Shown here: positions 7,015 through 15,445 of the stretch, in pieces | Position numbering within the stretch: position 1 is the first letter of the stretch | Layout of the letters: each line of letters begins with the position of its first letter | Assembly: GCA_027485045.1 (NCBI GenBank) | Contig: JAIXRU010000282.1 | Span: 1-35,726 of the forward strand | Length of the DNA: 35,726 nucleotides | Direction of reading: 5' to 3' | Source of the DNA: Opitutaceae bacterium | Lineage (GTDB): Bacteria > Verrucomicrobiota > Verrucomicrobiia > Opitutales > Opitutaceae | Translations under genes and position numbers: made by a program | Notes under the pieces: model-generated | Seen by the model: the letters and a program-made list of their open reading frames with translations, nothing else | What the model was told of the DNA's origin: nothing | The model's database searches: none

Positions 7015-8821
7015 GACGATCTAAGGCTTCGGTCGCCAAAGCTCGTTCCGCCTTGGACAGCCCGCTGGCGGCAGAGAGCAGTCGTGTTAACCTAGGGAGC
7101 GCCTCGTCTTTTCGCCCTGCTTCGGCAAGGGCGAGCGCGAAGGTGAAATCAAAGCCGGGGGCAGGCTCGACTTCCTTGATCGCCCTACTGGCAATAGGAT
7201 CAAGCAACTTAAGGGCGAGCGCAGATTCACCACGCCGGAGTTCAGCTAGGGCGGCGGTGATTTGATAGGCCTCGCGAGTCGGAACTTTTTGTAGCGTTTG
7301 CCGGGATATCCTAACTGCTCCCATGCGGTCTTCTCCCGTCAAGGCGGCGAAATAGGCGAGATTGTTGGCCACATCGGTATCGTCCGGGCGAAGGTTATTG
7401 AGGCGTCGGAAAATCCTGTATTGGCTGATTGCGTCGTCAGTAACTTGTGCATGACGCAAGATTGCGCCGAGAGCCAGCCAAGCCGTCTCGGGTTGCTGCG
7501 CGGCCGTTTCCCAAAGCGCGAGGGCAGGCTCGACCCGACCCCAAGCGTAAAGTGTGTTGGCGGCGAACAGCGCGGAAGAGGTGCGCTGGCGCGCTTGGCT
7601 GTTCAAATCGCCCCAGGTTCTCGCCACACTCGCGGAATCACCCTGCTGGGTCGCAGCTTCCCAGGCATACACCATGCGCAAAAACTCCACGTCTTCACTC
7701 CAAGGTTCATTGGCGGTCCAAGCCGCAAGTTCAGCCCACTGTCCGCTCACGCGCCGAGCTTCGGCAAGATTGACCACTCCGGGTGCGCGACGTGTCACCG
7801 CCTCGGGCAGGGTTGCAGCCCAGGCGATTGCATCCTCGGCGCGACCAATCTGCACCAACCAGCCGAGGAGCAAGCTGGCGCGCATGGGCTCGCCGATGTA
7901 GTCGCGCTGCAGGCTGGTGAGCACCGCAAAGTAGCGCGTTTCGTCGGAGCGGAACAAGGCATTGAGCACCACGGGAACATCGGCAGTGGACGCCAGGGGA
8001 TGGATGAGCAGCGCGTCCGCCCAGCGCCGCAGCGCAGACCGGTCCGCGTCGCGCAAAGCTTCTGCAAGCAGAGGTCGCAAGGCCTCCACGCCCCACTCCG
8101 GATCCCCGGTCCACTTGCCGAGCAATGCCAAAGCCTCTTGGCGGGCGATTTCAGTGCCGATGCGCAACAGCACCAATCCGAGCGGAATCTCATTAACCGC
8201 GACGCCACCCCCGATTTTTTGCGCACGTGCGAAAAAATCCGCCGCTTCGAGCCAGCGTCCAGCGCGCCGGGCGATTTCCCCGCGCAGACGTAGAGCGTAG
8301 TCGGAAGTAGATACCAATTCAGGCGGCAGGGAATCGAGGGTGCGGGATGCGGAAATTTGGTCCCCGGCTGCGAGGTAGGCCCCACAGAGAGCAAGGGCAA
8401 GATCGAGCCGGGAGGGCGCAATTTTCGCCGCCTTTTGCGTGGCCCGTAGCACGGCGGCGGAGTCCTTGCGCAGACGCGCGAGGTCAGCCACAGCCTGCCA
8501 GGTGGCAACCGACTCCGGAGCGAGATCCACCAGCCGCTCGACCGCATCCTGCGCACGATCCGCCCGACCGGCCAAGATCCACTGCGTAGCGATGCGTTGG
8601 GCGCGATACGCAGACCAGCGGGGGTATCCCCAACCGACGAGGACGCCCCCGCAAACGATCAGGCTTACGGCAAGGTAAACGGTCCGGCGCAAACCGGGGC
8701 GTTCTTCCCAAAAATCCCCTATTGCCCAAAGTGCTTCGCGCAACTCGAACCGAGCCCAGAATCGACGCATAGCAGCCAGCCTGACGGATGCTTGAGAAGG
8801 GGTATCTGGGGGTTCATCCAT
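7004..8821 (-). CDS. Membrane-anchored tetratricopeptide repeat protein
   Basis: A 605-residue protein with a cytoplasmic N-terminus of about 45 residues, one membrane helix (TVYLAVSLIVCGGVLVGWGY, residues 47-66) and a long alpha-helical repeat region. TPR-like pairs include ATQWILAGRADRAQDAVERLVDLAPES, WQAVADLARLRKDSAAVLRATQKAAKIAPS and the clear NNLAYFAALTGEDRMGAVRISRQTLQKVP. The domain would lie outside the inner membrane and serve as a protein-protein scaffold. The layout (short N-tail, one helix, many TPRs) is like assembly or polysaccharide-secretion helpers associated with exosortase loci. The gene follows the PEP-CTERM-like gene tail to tail, with an 11-bp overlap of coding ends. No catalytic motif is seen, and a specific function cannot be given. 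Confidence 0.75.
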   Translation of the reverse strand: MDEPPDTPSQASVRLAAMRRFWARFELREALWAIGDFWEERPGLRRTVYLAVSLIVCGGVLVGWGYPRWSAYRAQRIATQWILAGRADRAQDAVERLVDLAPESVATWQAVADLARLRKDSAAVLRATQKAAKIAPSRLDLALALCGAYLAAGDQISASRTLDSLPPELVSTSDYALRLRGEIARRAGRWLEAADFFARAQKIGGGVAVNEIPLGLVLLRIGTEIARQEALALLGKWTGDPEWGVEALRPLLAEALRDADRSALRRWADALLIHPLASTADVPVVLNALFRSDETRYFAVLTSLQRDYIGEPMRASLLLGWLVQIGRAEDAIAWAATLPEAVTRRAPGVVNLAEARRVSGQWAELAAWTANEPWSEDVEFLRMVYAWEAATQQGDSASVARTWGDLNSQARQRTSSALFAANTLYAWGRVEPALALWETAAQQPETAWLALGAILRHAQVTDDAISQYRIFRRLNNLRPDDTDVANNLAYFAALTGEDRMGAVRISRQTLQKVPTREAYQITAALAELRRGESALALKLLDPIASRAIKEVEPAPGFDFTFALALAEAGRKDEALPRLTRLLSAASGLSKAERALATEALDRLKP

Positions 8822-8975
8822 AATCTGGAATCAGATTAAAGAGAACTCCCTCACATTGCTAGAAACTGTTCATCAATTCCCGCCAATCGCTGAAAAACTG
8901 CGGGGGATTAAGCACCACCCTTCCGGCTGCCTCAGCTTTTGGCTAAGCTTCGACTAAAAAAGAAAACAGGGGGAC
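8822..8975. other. Intergenic gap, nothing recognised
   Basis: A 154-bp gap upstream of the TPR gene and downstream of the RidA-type gene on the minus strand. It probably holds the TPR promoter. Only an imperfect hairpin (GCCTCAGC/GCTAAGC) near 8929-8949 was noticed, not good enough to call a terminator. Confidence 0.3.
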
Positions 8976-10343
8976 TTAGCGACCAACGGCAACGACCTCG
9001 ATTTCGATCAGGGCTTTTTGCGGGAGCGTGCTCACCGGAAAGGAGGTGCGGGCGGGTTTTTGAGGATTAAGTTTCGCGTGATTAAAAAACCTTCCGTAGG
9101 CCTCGTTCCACAGGTCGATGTTTTTACGAAAAGCATCACCGACCACGGGATAGGCGCGCAGTTGCACCACATCGGAAGGCTTTAGACCAGCGGCCGAAAG
9201 ACGGTTACGCAACGTGAGCAAAGCGGTGACACCCTGATCATGCACATCGCCCCCTGGCGTGCCTATCGCACCCGCAAACCAAGTCACGGGCCGCAACCGG
9301 GCTACGGTGCCGGTGCTGCTAATTTGTGCTTCCGGAGTGCCAGTCATTTCAATCCAGGGATTAGTCGCAGCGGTGAGGTCATGGCCATCAAAAGGACCGC
9401 GTGGATCGGCGGCGGCAGCGTAGACTTCGATTTCGATCAACTGACCGTTGGAGCTAAAACCCGGGCCGGTAACCACAGCGAGTGCCGGGCGCAGGTCGGC
9501 GTGCTTGGCCATAAATGCTTTTTCAAATTCGACTCCGAATCCGTTGAAATCGACCTCCTTGCTCCCGGGCGCAGCCGATAAAAGCACACGAACATAGAAA
9601 ACATCCTCCCACCGAAACCCTTGGGCGGCGATGGATTGTTCGAGTTTCTTGAAAATCGAGCGGCTTTGTTCGGCGACCGAGCCATAACGCTCCACCGTTC
9701 GTTCAGGCTTGGTGAGATCGGCCGGATCAGCGAGCACGCCGGCTGAAAAAAGCATCGGTGAACCGGGCAACACCAATACGGCACCCGAAGAACCAAAAGG
9801 GCCCTCACCAACCATGCGAATAAAGGGATTGAACGGTGAGGCTTTGCCCGGAATCACGCCGGAAGCGGGGGTAAAGAAGGCGGCGACCGCCTCGGCTTGA
9901 ATGGTTGAATTGAGCCCCCCGAAAAGGGCATCCGCGGCAATCGTGGTTCGGGTGGGCGTGCGTCCAGCTGGAGCGAAAAAATCACGCCAAGCCGCATTCC
10001 ACGGCTCCATATCGAGGGTGCCATCGGTGCGCGGGGTCAGGCTGGCCCGAACGTAAGCAATATTTTTGCGGTCAAGGCCAAGCAGGGCGAGATTCCGCTC
10101 CAAACCGGTGAGTGCGCTGGCGCCATCGGGAGCGGGCTGGCCAGCGACGAAAACCTTGGTGGCATAGGGCGATACAGTGGCTGAAACCGAGTAGGCCAAA
10201 TTATCCAAAGTTTTGAAAACGATGGGTTCGGTTTGGGCAAAGGCAGTGCCAGTAAGTGCGAAACGGGCACCAAAAAACACCAGAAGACCGAGGACACGAG
10301 GAAGGGAAAAGGAGGGCATGGCAGCGCCGACAGCACATTTCAT
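8976..10343 (-). CDS. Exported protein with three RidA (YjgF/UK114) domains
   Basis: A 455-residue protein with a signal peptide (LPRVLGLLVFFGARFALTGTAFA, cleavage near AFAQ), followed by three RidA-type domains at about 40-165, 180-315 and 325-455. Each ends in the family pattern of an Arg after Pro-Ala/Thr and an E-rich last strand: PTRTTIA...IQAEAVAA, RPALAVV...IEIEVYAAA and PARTSFPVS...IEIEVVAVG. RidA enzymes hydrolyse reactive enamines/imines to 2-keto acids and ammonia, with an Arg holding the carboxylate. All three domains keep this Arg, so each could be catalytic. RidA proteins are usually about 130-residue cytoplasmic trimers, so a single-chain exported triple is unusual. The gene is divergent from a Tat-exported amino-acid-oxidase-like gene, whose product would be an imine. 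A second start (ATG at 10319) would remove eight residues and still leave a signal peptide. Confidence 0.85.
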   Translation of the reverse strand: MKCAVGAAMPSFSLPRVLGLLVFFGARFALTGTAFAQTEPIVFKTLDNLAYSVSATVSPYATKVFVAGQPAPDGASALTGLERNLALLGLDRKNIAYVRASLTPRTDGTLDMEPWNAAWRDFFAPAGRTPTRTTIAADALFGGLNSTIQAEAVAAFFTPASGVIPGKASPFNPFIRMVGEGPFGSSGAVLVLPGSPMLFSAGVLADPADLTKPERTVERYGSVAEQSRSIFKKLEQSIAAQGFRWEDVFYVRVLLSAAPGSKEVDFNGFGVEFEKAFMAKHADLRPALAVVTGPGFSSNGQLIEIEVYAAAADPRGPFDGHDLTAATNPWIEMTGTPEAQISSTGTVARLRPVTWFAGAIGTPGGDVHDQGVTALLTLRNRLSAAGLKPSDVVQLRAYPVVGDAFRKNIDLWNEAYGRFFNHAKLNPQKPARTSFPVSTLPQKALIEIEVVAVGR

Positions 10344-10411
10344 GCAAAAAAGAACGGATTATAAAAAACTTTCACCCCGCTGGGCGCGCCGACTGCTAAT
10401 ATAGTCTCACG

Positions 10412-11611
10412 ATGCAAAGACGTGATTTCCTTCGGCGTTCAACTGCGGTAGTGGGTTTCGGTGCCATTCTGGGCGGTTCCCGCCTCTTGGCCGCGACGAC
10501 CGAAAAGGCTCCGCCGCCGCCCTTACCCTTGGTCACAGACAAAATTGGTCCATTGGCACCGGTCCGGGCCAACATCGACCGCATGATCCGGGTATCGGTC
10601 TGCCTTCGACCGTTTCGGTCCCAAGGTCCACGCATAGAGGGTGAGCGGATTGGCGAAAAAGTGGTAATCCATAACTATGGGCACGGTGGAAGTGGCTGGT
10701 CCTTAGCCTGGGGCTCGGCCGCGATTGCAGTGCGTGAGGCACTCTCTACAGGTGAGAAAAACTATGCGGTAATCGGTTGCGGAGCCATGGGGCTCACCAC
10801 CGCACTCCTGCTTCAGCAATCCGGGGTAAACGTGACGATTTACGCCAAAGACAGGCCAAACGAAGCGCGCTCGGCCTACGCCACCGGGGTGTGGTCGCCC
10901 GATTCACGAATCTGTTCGGAAGAAGGAGCGACGCCGGCCTTTGCCGCACTCTGGGAAAAAATGTGCCGAGACTCCTTCCGGAAATACCAGACGCTGCTCG
11001 GCGTCGCAGGCACGCCGGTCGAGTGGCGCGATCGGTACTCGGTGTCCTCAATCCCGTTTGAGGAACTAAAGAAAAAGCGCGAAGCGGAAGAGGGACCGTA
11101 CAAATTCGGCAAGTTTGGCGACCTCGTAAAAAATCTTACTCCCGGCGCCGAGGAACTCGCGCCTGGCACTCATCCCTTCGGTGTGCCCTACGTGCGACGC
11201 GCCACCTCGATGGTATTCAACATCGCCTCGTTTCAACGTATTTTAATGCAGGATTTTCTCGCCGAAGGCGGGCGCATGGTACGCAAGGAATTCAACACCG
11301 CCGCGGATTTCGCCACCCTGCCGGAAAAAACCATCGTGCACGCCACGGGTTACGGTGCGCGCGCCTTGTTGGGCGACGAATCAGTGATCCCAGTGCGTGG
11401 ACAGCTCGCGTTGCTCATCCCTCAGCCGGAAGTGAACTATAGCCTAAGCGGCGAAGATGTCTCCATGGTCTCGCGCTCGGATGGCATCGTAGTTCAAACC
11501 AGTAAACCGACTGACTTTAACAATACCGACGAGATCCCCAACCGTGCCGACTCTGAAGCCGGGGTTCAGGCCCTGGCAAAGATCATGGTGCCCCTCTGGC
11601 GCGCGATTTGA
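10412..11611 (+). CDS. Tat-exported D-amino-acid-oxidase-like FAD oxidoreductase, circularly permuted
   Basis: A 399-residue protein with a twin-arginine signal (QRRDFLRRS, then a hydrophobic stretch to about residue 28), so it is exported folded with its cofactor. It belongs to the D-amino-acid oxidase/D-aspartate oxidase family, but in swapped order. The block that normally ends such enzymes (CLRPFRSQGPRIEGE, then VIHNYGHGGSGWSLAWG) is at residues 64-101. The FAD-binding start (AVIGCGAMGLTTALLLQQSGVNVTIYA, GxGxxG at 122-127) comes after it. The polypeptide ends where the usual family would lead into the first block. The expected reaction is D-amino acid + O2 to imino acid + H2O2; the substrate is unknown. 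The divergent gene encodes three RidA domains that could hydrolyse the imine. No frameshift is seen; the permuted order looks intact and deliberate. Confidence 0.85.
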   Translation: MQRRDFLRRSTAVVGFGAILGGSRLLAATTEKAPPPPLPLVTDKIGPLAPVRANIDRMIRVSVCLRPFRSQGPRIEGERIGEKVVIHNYGHGGSGWSLAWGSAAIAVREALSTGEKNYAVIGCGAMGLTTALLLQQSGVNVTIYAKDRPNEARSAYATGVWSPDSRICSEEGATPAFAALWEKMCRDSFRKYQTLLGVAGTPVEWRDRYSVSSIPFEELKKKREAEEGPYKFGKFGDLVKNLTPGAEELAPGTHPFGVPYVRRATSMVFNIASFQRILMQDFLAEGGRMVRKEFNTAADFATLPEKTIVHATGYGARALLGDESVIPVRGQLALLIPQPEVNYSLSGEDVSMVSRSDGIVVQTSKPTDFNNTDEIPNRADSEAGVQALAKIMVPLWRAI

Positions 11612-11660
11612 ACTGGGTGAGTTATCACGAATCCCAGCGGTTTATCAGGGTCAGGCTAGG

Positions 11661-13148
11661 TTAATGATGGCTGCTCGCTCCGGCCGGGGTGGGCGCTACC
11701 GTGTGCTCGTTTTCGGCGATTAATTGAATGTGAAACCGGAAAGTGGAGCCATGGCCCGGTTTGCTTTCCAGTTCGATCCCCCCGCCCATGAGCTCACAGA
11801 GTTTTTGGGAGATGACGAGACCGAGCCCGGTCCCGCCGTGACGTCGGGTTGATGTGGTGTCGAGCTGACTGAACGCCTTGAATAACTTGGGCCGGTCGGC
11901 AGCCGATATTCCGATGCCTGTATCAATGACTTCAACACGCAGGATATAGCGACGCACACCCTTATCATCCGTAGGCTCAGACGGCTGGAAAGCCCCCCCG
12001 ATCCGCAAGCTCACTCCACCCTTTTCGGTGAACTTGACTGCGTTCCCAACTAGGTTGGCGAGTATTTGCCGCAGGCGATTCTGATCGCCCACCAAGATAT
12101 CCGGAACATCAGGCGAAACCTCGGTGAGCAGAGTCAGAGCGGCGGCCTGAGCGGGTGCGGAAAAGAGGCGGTTGATCTCTGCGGCGCACTCTCGCACCGA
12201 AAAGGGGGCGGAAAGGATTTCCAGTTTCCCAGCCTCGGTTTTGGAAAGGTCCAGTATGTCGGAAACGAGACTCTCCAAGTTATGTCCGCACCGCTGAATC
12301 GTTTCGGTGTAGCCTATTTGCTCCTCCGTGAGGGCGGTGCCGCGCAACAGGCGAGTATAACCCAAAACGCCGTTAATGGGCGTGCGGATTTCGTGGCTAA
12401 CCACAGCGATAAATTCGCTTTTGGCCCGGTCGGCGGACTCGGCGGATTCCTTTGCGTTACGTAAGGCCATTTCGGCTTGTTTACGCACGGAAATATCGTG
12501 GCCGACCGCCTGGTATTCGATTATCTGGCCATCGCGGTCTTTGATCGCGCGGTGCGCCCATTGGTAAACATGTCGTTTACCGCTTGGATCGAGGAGCACG
12601 GTTTCAAAGCTGTAAGTCTCAGGCCAGGGATCAAGTGCGCGCCAGGGAGTGAGTCCCGCAGCCAGAATCGGCCAGACCGAACCGACGAGCTCGGGGCGCT
12701 TACGACCGAGAAACTGAGCGTAAGCCCCGTTTACGAAAGTAAGGCGACCGTCTGATTTATACCGGCAGATTAAGTCGGACTGATCCTCTACTATGGCACG
12801 GTAACTGGCCTCGGTTTTTTGCAAGCTGCGGGCCATATCCTCTATTTTTCGGGCCAGACCCATAATCTCGTCGGGATCGTCTAAAGTGCTGGGAGACTGG
12901 TCAGGATGGCCGCGATTACCACCAGCGTGATTGTTTATCTCTTTGAGTTTGGCGATAAGAGTTCGGTCAAAAACGTAGCCTGCCAGCACGAGCAAAATGG
13001 CCCCGATTATAGCCAATCCGAGCACCCAGTAGGTGTCGCCAAGGCGTTCGCGGAGCTCGGTATCGCTGGCAATTACGACGAGGGTGATACTAAGGCTAAG
13101 AGCGAGCCCGAGGATAAATACCGTCTGACGTCGAATGGAGCCGATCAT
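11661..13148 (-). CDS. PAS-domain sensor histidine kinase (orphan)
   Basis: A 495-residue membrane kinase. Two helices (about 9-27 and 41-59) enclose a very short outside loop, so sensing is probably not through a periplasmic domain. A linker is followed by a PAS domain (115-225; YRAIVEDQSDLICRYKSDGRLTFVN). The HisKA dimerisation domain has the phospho-acceptor His252 in VVSHEIRTPINGVLGY. The ATPase domain has an N box (LRQILANLVGNAVKF), G1 (DTGIGIS), an F-box-like KLFKAFSQLD and G2 (GGTGLGLVISQKL). It has no receiver domain, and no response regulator gene lies in the window, so its partner is elsewhere. The HEIRTP and G2 style match kinases of hybrid or phosphorelay systems. The gene is last in a minus-strand run with the metallo-beta-lactamase-fold gene, 62 bp apart. 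Confidence 0.9.
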   Translation of the reverse strand: MIGSIRRQTVFILGLALSLSITLVVIASDTELRERLGDTYWVLGLAIIGAILLVLAGYVFDRTLIAKLKEINNHAGGNRGHPDQSPSTLDDPDEIMGLARKIEDMARSLQKTEASYRAIVEDQSDLICRYKSDGRLTFVNGAYAQFLGRKRPELVGSVWPILAAGLTPWRALDPWPETYSFETVLLDPSGKRHVYQWAHRAIKDRDGQIIEYQAVGHDISVRKQAEMALRNAKESAESADRAKSEFIAVVSHEIRTPINGVLGYTRLLRGTALTEEQIGYTETIQRCGHNLESLVSDILDLSKTEAGKLEILSAPFSVRECAAEINRLFSAPAQAAALTLLTEVSPDVPDILVGDQNRLRQILANLVGNAVKFTEKGGVSLRIGGAFQPSEPTDDKGVRRYILRVEVIDTGIGISAADRPKLFKAFSQLDTTSTRRHGGTGLGLVISQKLCELMGGGIELESKPGHGSTFRFHIQLIAENEHTVAPTPAGASSHH

Positions 13149-13210
13149 ATTGGGGTAAGCCAGTGTATGTTAACAGAGCAGACAGCGCGCAAACCAAGTT
13201 ATGCGATCGT

Positions 13211-14266
13211 TCATTTAGAGCGCGAACGGCGGGATTTAAAAGCGACCTGACCTTCCCGACCGGGGCGGGCGGACTTGGAGGGTTTCTTGGCAGAAGATCC
13301 CGGTTTCGCTTGATTGACATCGGTCCGACCAGCCTTTCCGGCACGAAGCTTGGCGGGCAGGGGAACGGCGCGCGCGGGTTTCTGGGGCGTGGCGTCGGCG
13401 GTGGCTCCAGTTGGGTCGGCGGGGTCGATTTTAAAAATACGATCCGGCGCAAAAAACGGGTTGTATTTCCGTTCGTGCGCGAGGGTGGTGAGCGGTCCGT
13501 GGCCGGGGCCGATGACGGTGTCTTTGGGAAGACTGAAAATGCGGGCCCGGGTGTTTTTTATCTGTTCGCGAAAGTGAGTGGGGCTCCCGCCAATCGAGGC
13601 TGAGAAAAGTGCGTCTCCACAGAGCGCGAGAGGCCAGCTAAGTCCTTGCACGTAAAAGGTGGTGAGCCCCGGCGAATGCCCCCAAGTCGCGAGTGCTTTG
13701 ATTGCGATCGTGCCCAGGTGAAAGTAATCATTGGCCGCAAAGGTCCGCGCGCCGGGAAAATCCACCGGCTCACGCTCGCCGGACCAGACCTCGGCACCGG
13801 TCGCCTTGACCAGAGCCGGTAGCGCCGCGATATGATCTTCGTGCGTATGCGTAAGAAGGATACACTTTACCCGGAGTTTTTCGGCGGAGATGAAATCGAT
13901 CAAATCAGTGGCGTCGGTGCCGGTGTCGATGACTGCGGCCTCGCGGGACTTGGGGTCCCAGACCAGATAGTTGTTCACCGTCTGGGTGCGAAAGGGCGTG
14001 TTGAACATGGCCAGCCCGCGAGGGAAAATCGGGGCCTTCGGGTAGGCTTCTTTTTTGGCCAGAACCTCCAAGGCGTCGGGGGAGAGTTTGAGGTGGCGGG
14101 CAAGGCGGCGGATTAAAGGCAGCCGGGCATCGCCTGCCTTGATGGCGTCGAGCTCGGCAGGGGTGATTTCGGCGCGGGCGGCGAGCTCTTCATCCGTGAT
14201 GCCATAGCCACGCTGGGCCTTGGCGATTACGTCGGCAAAATTATCTTCGATAGGAATAAGCGGCAT
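13211..14266 (-). CDS. Metallo-beta-lactamase-fold hydrolase with XRE-like N-terminus and basic tail
   Basis: A 351-residue protein. Residues 1-75 form an XRE-type helix-turn-helix-like domain (GITDEELAARAEITPAELDAI, LIRRLARHLKLSPDALEVL). Residues about 80-285 form a glyoxalase-II-like metallo-beta-lactamase fold with the complete metal motif THTHEDH, then GHSPG, CGDALFSASIGG and GPGHGPL. A lysine/arginine/proline-rich tail of about 65 residues ends the protein (KPSKSARPGREG, KSRRSRSK) and may bind nucleic acid. The domain order and the GHGPL-T-AHER-NPF ending are shared with the degenerate copy at 3352-4197. The substrate is unknown; thioester hydrolysis is the closest family role. The HTH-like domain may bind DNA or may be a dimerisation module. 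Confidence 0.85.
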   Translation of the reverse strand: MPLIPIEDNFADVIAKAQRGYGITDEELAARAEITPAELDAIKAGDARLPLIRRLARHLKLSPDALEVLAKKEAYPKAPIFPRGLAMFNTPFRTQTVNNYLVWDPKSREAAVIDTGTDATDLIDFISAEKLRVKCILLTHTHEDHIAALPALVKATGAEVWSGEREPVDFPGARTFAANDYFHLGTIAIKALATWGHSPGLTTFYVQGLSWPLALCGDALFSASIGGSPTHFREQIKNTRARIFSLPKDTVIGPGHGPLTTLAHERKYNPFFAPDRIFKIDPADPTGATADATPQKPARAVPLPAKLRAGKAGRTDVNQAKPGSSAKKPSKSARPGREGQVAFKSRRSRSK

Positions 14267-14313
14267 GTAAAAAGAGGGGGAAGCTAACGGGGCACCAGGG
14301 AAGTGCGACCAAC

Positions 14314-15399
14314 CTATAAACGCACAGGCAGACCGGAGCGCGAGGATTGATAAATGGCCTGAATCAGCGCGACAGCAGCGCGGCCAGCCTCGCCATCCAC
14401 CAAGGGCGGACGATTATCCTGAATCGCCGCGATAAAATCCGCGAATTGCTCCCGGTGAGCGCTTCCCCACTTCTTGTTCGTTTCTCCTGCGCCAGCAGTC
14501 GCCTGCTCGGTGGCCAGGCGGGTGCCCCCGGTGGCGACTTGGCAAGCATCGGACGTAGCGGGCGGCCCCTTGACCACCGGCTGGCCCTTCAACGCCAAAA
14601 CGTGGAGCTCATCCCCTTCCAAAACGAGTGAGCCTTCGGTGCCATGCAACGAGAGTCTTGCAGGAAACCCCGGATAAGTGGCAGTGCTGACAAACAGGTT
14701 GCCCAGCGCGCCATTGGCAAAACTCAGTGTGGCGCAAACCAAGTCTTCGACCTCGATTCGCTCATGGGCAACGGTCACCGCGCGTGCATACACCTCGTGG
14801 ACCGGGCCGCAAAACCAGAGTAACAAATCCAAGGTATGGATGCCTTGAGTCATCAAACAACCACCGCCGCACATTGCCCAAGTTCCGCGCCCCGGCTCGG
14901 AGTCATAATACTCCTGCGTGCGATACCAGGCGACTCTCACATCGGCAGCAATGAGACGTCCCAAGGCTTGTTTTTGCAGCAAGGCATGGATCGTTCGACT
15001 GGCAGGATCGAAACGATGCTGGCAGATGATCGCAAGCTGTCGGCCGGACGCCTTCTGCGCGGTGATGAGCTCGGTGCACGCGGCTACGGAGACCTCCATC
15101 GGCTTCTCGATAATCACGTGTTTGCCAGCCCGCAGCGCCGCAGCGCCCAAGCGCGCATGCAGGCTAGCGGGCACACAAAGCGCGATTGCATGGATACGCG
15201 GGTTGGCGAGCACTTCATCCCAGCTTGCCACCGTGGTTGGAAACTTTGCGGCGAAAGCCGCGGCCCTGGCCGGATCTAGGTCTACGCAATGAGTCAAGCG
15301 GGCCAATGCTGGTAGCTCTGACAAAGCCTGGGCTTGCGTGGGAGCGATGGCACCGCAGCCGACCAGGGCGAAATTCAACGGCTCGGGACTCAAAGACAT
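14314..15399 (-). CDS. Gfo/Idh/MocA family NAD(P)-dependent oxidoreductase
   Basis: A 361-residue soluble dehydrogenase. An N-terminal Rossmann domain has FALVGCGAIAPTQAQAL (residues 10-26), an acidic position DLDP at the end of the second strand, and the family's EKP motif in HVIIEKPMEVS, whose lysine is catalytic in relatives. The C-terminal alpha/beta domain holds GGGCLMTQGIHTLDLLLWF, including the conserved His of the family. Substrates are typically sugars, inositols or sugar-nucleotide derivatives; none can be chosen here. The start is set at ATG 15399 (MSLSPEP), because the upstream extension overlaps the cysteine desulfurase gene and has no family character. The gap to that gene is 46 bp, so the two are probably co-transcribed. 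Confidence 0.88.
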   Translation of the reverse strand: MSLSPEPLNFALVGCGAIAPTQAQALSELPALARLTHCVDLDPARAAAFAAKFPTTVASWDEVLANPRIHAIALCVPASLHARLGAAALRAGKHVIIEKPMEVSVAACTELITAQKASGRQLAIICQHRFDPASRTIHALLQKQALGRLIAADVRVAWYRTQEYYDSEPGRGTWAMCGGGCLMTQGIHTLDLLLWFCGPVHEVYARAVTVAHERIEVEDLVCATLSFANGALGNLFVSTATYPGFPARLSLHGTEGSLVLEGDELHVLALKGQPVVKGPPATSDACQVATGGTRLATEQATAGAGETNKKWGSAHREQFADFIAAIQDNRPPLVDGEAGRAAVALIQAIYQSSRSGLPVRL

Positions 15400-15445
15400 A
15401 AGCGTGGGAGAATCATGAAAAATCCACCCGGCTGCAAACGTAAGG

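Noticed and set aside
7298-8293. 331-residue plus-strand ORF
   Set aside because: It is antisense to the TPR protein gene, with no domain and a high Arg/His/Gly content typical of shadows.
8929-8949. Hairpin GCCTCAGC/GCTAAGC as terminator of the RidA-type gene
   Set aside because: The stem is imperfect, and no proper T-run follows directly on the relevant strand.
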